DNA from: Chryseobacterium senegalense
GTDB lineage: Bacteria > Bacteroidota > Bacteroidia > Flavobacteriales > Weeksellaceae
Assembly: GCA_001403755.1 (NCBI GenBank)
Contig: CYUH01000015.1
Span: 1,094,589-1,158,588 of the forward strand
DNA: 64,000 nt
Direction: 5' to 3'
Shown piece after piece: positions 62,009-64,000 of the stretch; position 1 is the first letter of the stretch, and every line of letters starts with the position of its first letter. The translations under genes were made by a program, and so were the position numbers. The notes beneath the pieces were generated by a model that saw nothing but the letters and a program-made list of their open reading frames with translations, was not told where the DNA came from and did no database searches.

Positions 62009-62872
62009 ATGAACAATAATATTTTCCCTTGCCTCTGGTTCGATAAAACTGGCAACGAAGCAGCTCACTTTTATTCAGAAATCTTCAATGGAAAAGTTAC
62101 TGTGGACACTCCTGTGGTCATCAATTTCGAATTGTTCGGACAAAAAATGATGATTCTGAATGCCGGTCCGCAGTTTGAAAAAAATGCCTCAATTTCTTTT
62201 ATGGTTCTTTGCGAAACGGAAGCCGAAGCCGATCGATATTGGAAACATCTTTCCGAAGGTGGAATTGTTTTAATGGAACTCGGCGAATATCCCTGGAGCA
62301 AAAAATATGGTTGGGTTCGCGATCGATACGGCGTAACTTGGCAAATTTATTTTGGAGAAAAACAGGGTGAACAAAAAATTATTCCTACCTTAATGTTTAT
62401 CCATGAGAACAACGGAAAAGCAAAAGAAGCCATGGAATTTTACACTAATATTTTTCCTAATTCTTCGATTGGAAATGTCTTAAGATACGGCGACGGAATA
62501 GGTAATGAAACGCATGAGATTCCGGATAATATTCAGCTTGCGCATTTCGAAATCGATCATTATTCCTTTTTCTGTATGGATAATTCCTACGATCATCCAT
62601 TTGATTTCAATGAAGCAATTTCAATCGTGGTGATGACTGAAAATCAAGCGGAAACCGATCATCTTTGGAATTCTTTGATTGCTGATGGAGGCAGAGCAAG
62701 TATGTGCGGTTGGCTGAAAGATCAATTTGGCGTAAGTTGGCAAATTGTTCCGAAGAAACTCATTGAATTGATGAACGATACCGACCCGATCAAAGGTCAA
62801 AAAGTAATGCAAGCGATGTCGACAATGCAGAAAATCATCATCCAGGATTTAGAAAATGCTTATAACAATTAA
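62009..62872 (+). CDS. VOC family protein, two PhnB-like glyoxalase-fold domains
   Basis: This 287-aa protein holds two tandem vicinal-oxygen-chelate domains. The first (about 1-125) has IFPCLWFDKTGNEAAHFYSEIF and WVRDRYGVTWQIYF. The second (about 130-270) has IIPTLMFIHENNGKAKEAMEFYTNIF and WLKDQFGVSWQIVP. Both match the PhnB / 3-demethylubiquinone-methyltransferase-like subgroup, whose members often lack proven enzyme activity. The internal repeat indicates an old gene duplication and fusion. The ATG at 62009 gives the family start. Two SRPBCC genes follow closely. Confidence 0.87.
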   Translation: MNNNIFPCLWFDKTGNEAAHFYSEIFNGKVTVDTPVVINFELFGQKMMILNAGPQFEKNASISFMVLCETEAEADRYWKHLSEGGIVLMELGEYPWSKKYGWVRDRYGVTWQIYFGEKQGEQKIIPTLMFIHENNGKAKEAMEFYTNIFPNSSIGNVLRYGDGIGNETHEIPDNIQLAHFEIDHYSFFCMDNSYDHPFDFNEAISIVVMTENQAETDHLWNSLIADGGRASMCGWLKDQFGVSWQIVPKKLIELMNDTDPIKGQKVMQAMSTMQKIIIQDLENAYNN

Positions 62873-62884
62873 GAAAAATTTTTA

Positions 62885-63310
62885 ATGAAACTACTAGAAT
62901 TCACCACGCAAATTTCGGCAACACCGGAAAAAGTTTGGAACGTATTGTTCACCCAAGATTTTTATGGAAAATGGTCATCTGCAATGAATCCGGGAACGTA
63001 TTTTGAAGGAAATTGGGAAGAAGGAAGCATCATGAAATTCCTCGATCAAGAGAACAACGGAGTGTACAATTTAGTGGTCATCAACAAAGAAAATCAATTG
63101 CTTACAATGAAACATCTTGGCTGGATTATGGATGGAGAACTCAGTCCGCAAGGTTGGGAAGATTCTACCGTAACCTACATTCTCCAACCCAACGATAATG
63201 GAATTTTGCTAAAAGTAGAAGTGAATTCTTTGGATGAATTTGTTGAATTTTTTAACACCAGATATCCACAAAATTTAGAGTTGATTAAAAATCTTTCAGA
63301 ATCAGAATAA
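62885..63310 (+). CDS. SRPBCC (AHSA1-like) domain protein
   Basis: This 141-aa START-fold protein starts with LLEFTTQISATPEKVWNVLFTQDFYGKW and continues with GTYFEGNWEEGSIMKF. It is a close paralogue of the gene 20 bp downstream, with the same pattern TQDFYGKW...YFEGNW against NQDSYTQW...YYESDW, so the pair is a tandem duplication. It lies 12 bp after the VOC gene, forming an operon. The ligand is unknown. Confidence 0.85.
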   Translation: MKLLEFTTQISATPEKVWNVLFTQDFYGKWSSAMNPGTYFEGNWEEGSIMKFLDQENNGVYNLVVINKENQLLTMKHLGWIMDGELSPQGWEDSTVTYILQPNDNGILLKVEVNSLDEFVEFFNTRYPQNLELIKNLSESE

Positions 63311-63329
63311 CTTAAAAAATGTAATCGTT

Positions 63330-63770
63330 ATGGAAACATCAAATTTTGAAATCATGATCAATGCGCCCATTCAAAAAGTTTGGGATTTGCTTTGGAACCA
63401 AGACTCTTACACTCAGTGGACTCAATTTTTCGGCAAAGGTTCCTACTACGAAAGTGATTGGAAAGTAAACGGAAAAACCTATTTTCTCGGAGCTTCAGGA
63501 GATGGAATGGTTTCGACTATTAAAAGTTTAAACGAGCCGGAAGAAGTTGTTTTTAGCCATTTGGGAATGATAAAAGATGGAGTGGAAGATACTAAAAGCA
63601 AAGAAGTTGCAGAATGGAGCGGAAGTGAAGAATCTTATTTTCTAAGAGCTATTTCCGAGGATTCAACACAGCTTCAGGTCATTATTCATGCTTCAAAAGA
63701 ATATTCCGAACATTTAAAATCGGGTTTCAATCAAGGTTTGAAATTGCTGAAAGATTTAGCGGAAAAATAA
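63330..63770 (+). CDS. SRPBCC (AHSA1-like) domain protein, tandem paralogue
   Basis: This 146-aa protein starts NFEIMINAPIQKVWDLLWNQDSYTQW, has GSYYESDWKVNGKTYFLG, and a C-terminal helix typical of the fold. It is paralogous to the preceding gene. The VOC-SRPBCC-SRPBCC run ends at the terminator at 63795-63820. The function is unknown; such clusters in flavobacteria are often annotated only as polyketide-cyclase/ATPase-activator-like. Confidence 0.85.
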   Translation: METSNFEIMINAPIQKVWDLLWNQDSYTQWTQFFGKGSYYESDWKVNGKTYFLGASGDGMVSTIKSLNEPEEVVFSHLGMIKDGVEDTKSKEVAEWSGSEESYFLRAISEDSTQLQVIIHASKEYSEHLKSGFNQGLKLLKDLAEK

Positions 63771-63794
63771 ACATCGGCAAAACAAAAGCCACTC

Positions 63795-63820
63795 AAACGG
63801 AAATTCATTCCGTTTTTTTT
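63795..63820 (+). terminator. Intrinsic terminator of the VOC-SRPBCC operon
   Basis: The stem AAACGGAA / TTCCGTTT (63795-63802, 63808-63815) with loop ATTCA is followed by a T run. Confidence 0.9.
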
Positions 63821-63828
63821 ATTTAAAT

Positions 63829-63836
63829 TATATTTG
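63829..63836 (+). promoter_or_regulatory. -7 promoter element of the second sigma factor gene
   Basis: TATATTTG, a full TAnnTTTG match, lies 53 nt before the ATG at 63890. No clear -33 TTG was found. Confidence 0.5.
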
Positions 63837-63889
63837 ATCAAAATATCAAACATTTAAGGTAAACTGCAATTTCGGTCGTCTACTGAAAT

Positions 63890-64000
63890 ATGGAGCTGGA
63901 AATTATACCCATGTCACAATCCGAAAAGGACAGCATCATTGCGCAAACCGTGAAAAATTACGGTGGAAAACTGTTGTCTTTCATCCGTCCGAAAGTGAAA
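63890..64000 (+). CDS. ECF-type sigma factor N-terminus (partial, cut by window end)
   Basis: Thirty-seven codons are open to the window edge. The segment SEKDSIIAQTVKNYGGKLLSFIRPKVK looks like the beginning of region 2 of an ECF sigma factor. Two in-frame starts exist, at 63890 and 63911, and the second fits the family better. The call is provisional because regions 2.4 and 4 are outside the window. Confidence 0.6.
   Translation, partial: MELEIIPMSQSEKDSIIAQTVKNYGGKLLSFIRPKVK

Overview
The window is AT-rich DNA from a member of the Bacteroidota, most likely a flavobacterium of the Chryseobacterium/Kaistella group. The pointers are promoters of the TTG-N17-23-TAnnTTTG type, a fused CcsBA cytochrome c biogenesis protein, DUF2490, DUF3098 and TIGR02757 family genes, mevalonate-type isoprenoid enzymes, a monomeric NADP isocitrate dehydrogenase, and a class A beta-lactamase of the PER/CGA-like branch. 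It reads as chromosomal core sequence: no tRNA, rRNA, transposase, phage or CRISPR locus was seen.

Layout. 1-9.1 kb: the 5' part of uvrA (minus strand), then a TonB receptor with a DUF2490 outer-membrane protein, dnaN, pheT and a META lipoprotein. 9.2-14.5 kb (minus): a small acidic protein, a polytopic membrane protein, and a tight run of Gfo/Idh oxidoreductase, class A beta-lactamase, M23 peptidase and 3-hydroxyacyl-CoA dehydrogenase. 14.6-25.7 kb (mostly plus): pcm, ccsBA, rnz, a TIGR02757 gene, a membrane coiled-coil protein, rsmA (minus), ftsX, DUF3098, uppP, truB and rluF. 25.7-28.4 kb (minus): a CPA2 cation:proton antiporter and a small HD hydrolase.

28.5-35.3 kb (minus) is the most interesting part: a fatty-acid beta-oxidation operon marR-fadN-fadA-fadE with the same gene order as Bacillus fadNAE. 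It is interrupted between fadA and fadE by a four-helix-bundle (23S-IVP-like) gene bracketed by inverted arrays of a 15-bp repeat. Two perfect palindromes with the core TACTATGCATGCATAGTA lie in the marR promoter region. A third, near-perfect copy lies upstream of etfBA at 45.7 kb, the genes for the electron acceptor of acyl-CoA dehydrogenases. This suggests one MarR regulon covering both loci.

35.3-37.8 kb (minus) is a TlpA-like lipoprotein, FecCD permease and ATPase operon. 37.8-49 kb (plus) holds a PaaE-like reductase, a SanA/YdcF protein, udk, an ftsB/divIC-like gene, the methylmalonyl-CoA mutase small subunit, a methyltransferase, a small lipoprotein, an M20 peptidase, an SDR, etfBA and a sensor kinase. 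49-58 kb carries a bifunctional nuclease, a nucleoside transporter, a thiolase, a UMF1 transporter, mevalonate kinase, a UbiA prenyltransferase, a large RluB-type pseudouridine synthase, and an ECF sigma factor with a membrane partner. 58.4-64 kb holds icd (minus), tpx, a cluster of SRPBCC and VOC genes, and the start of a second ECF sigma factor.

Many gene ends carry strong hairpin-plus-T terminators. Many gene starts carry a TAnnTTTG -7 element a short distance upstream, in two cases so close that the mRNA should be leaderless. All assignments rest on reading the sequence and family knowledge; no database search was run.
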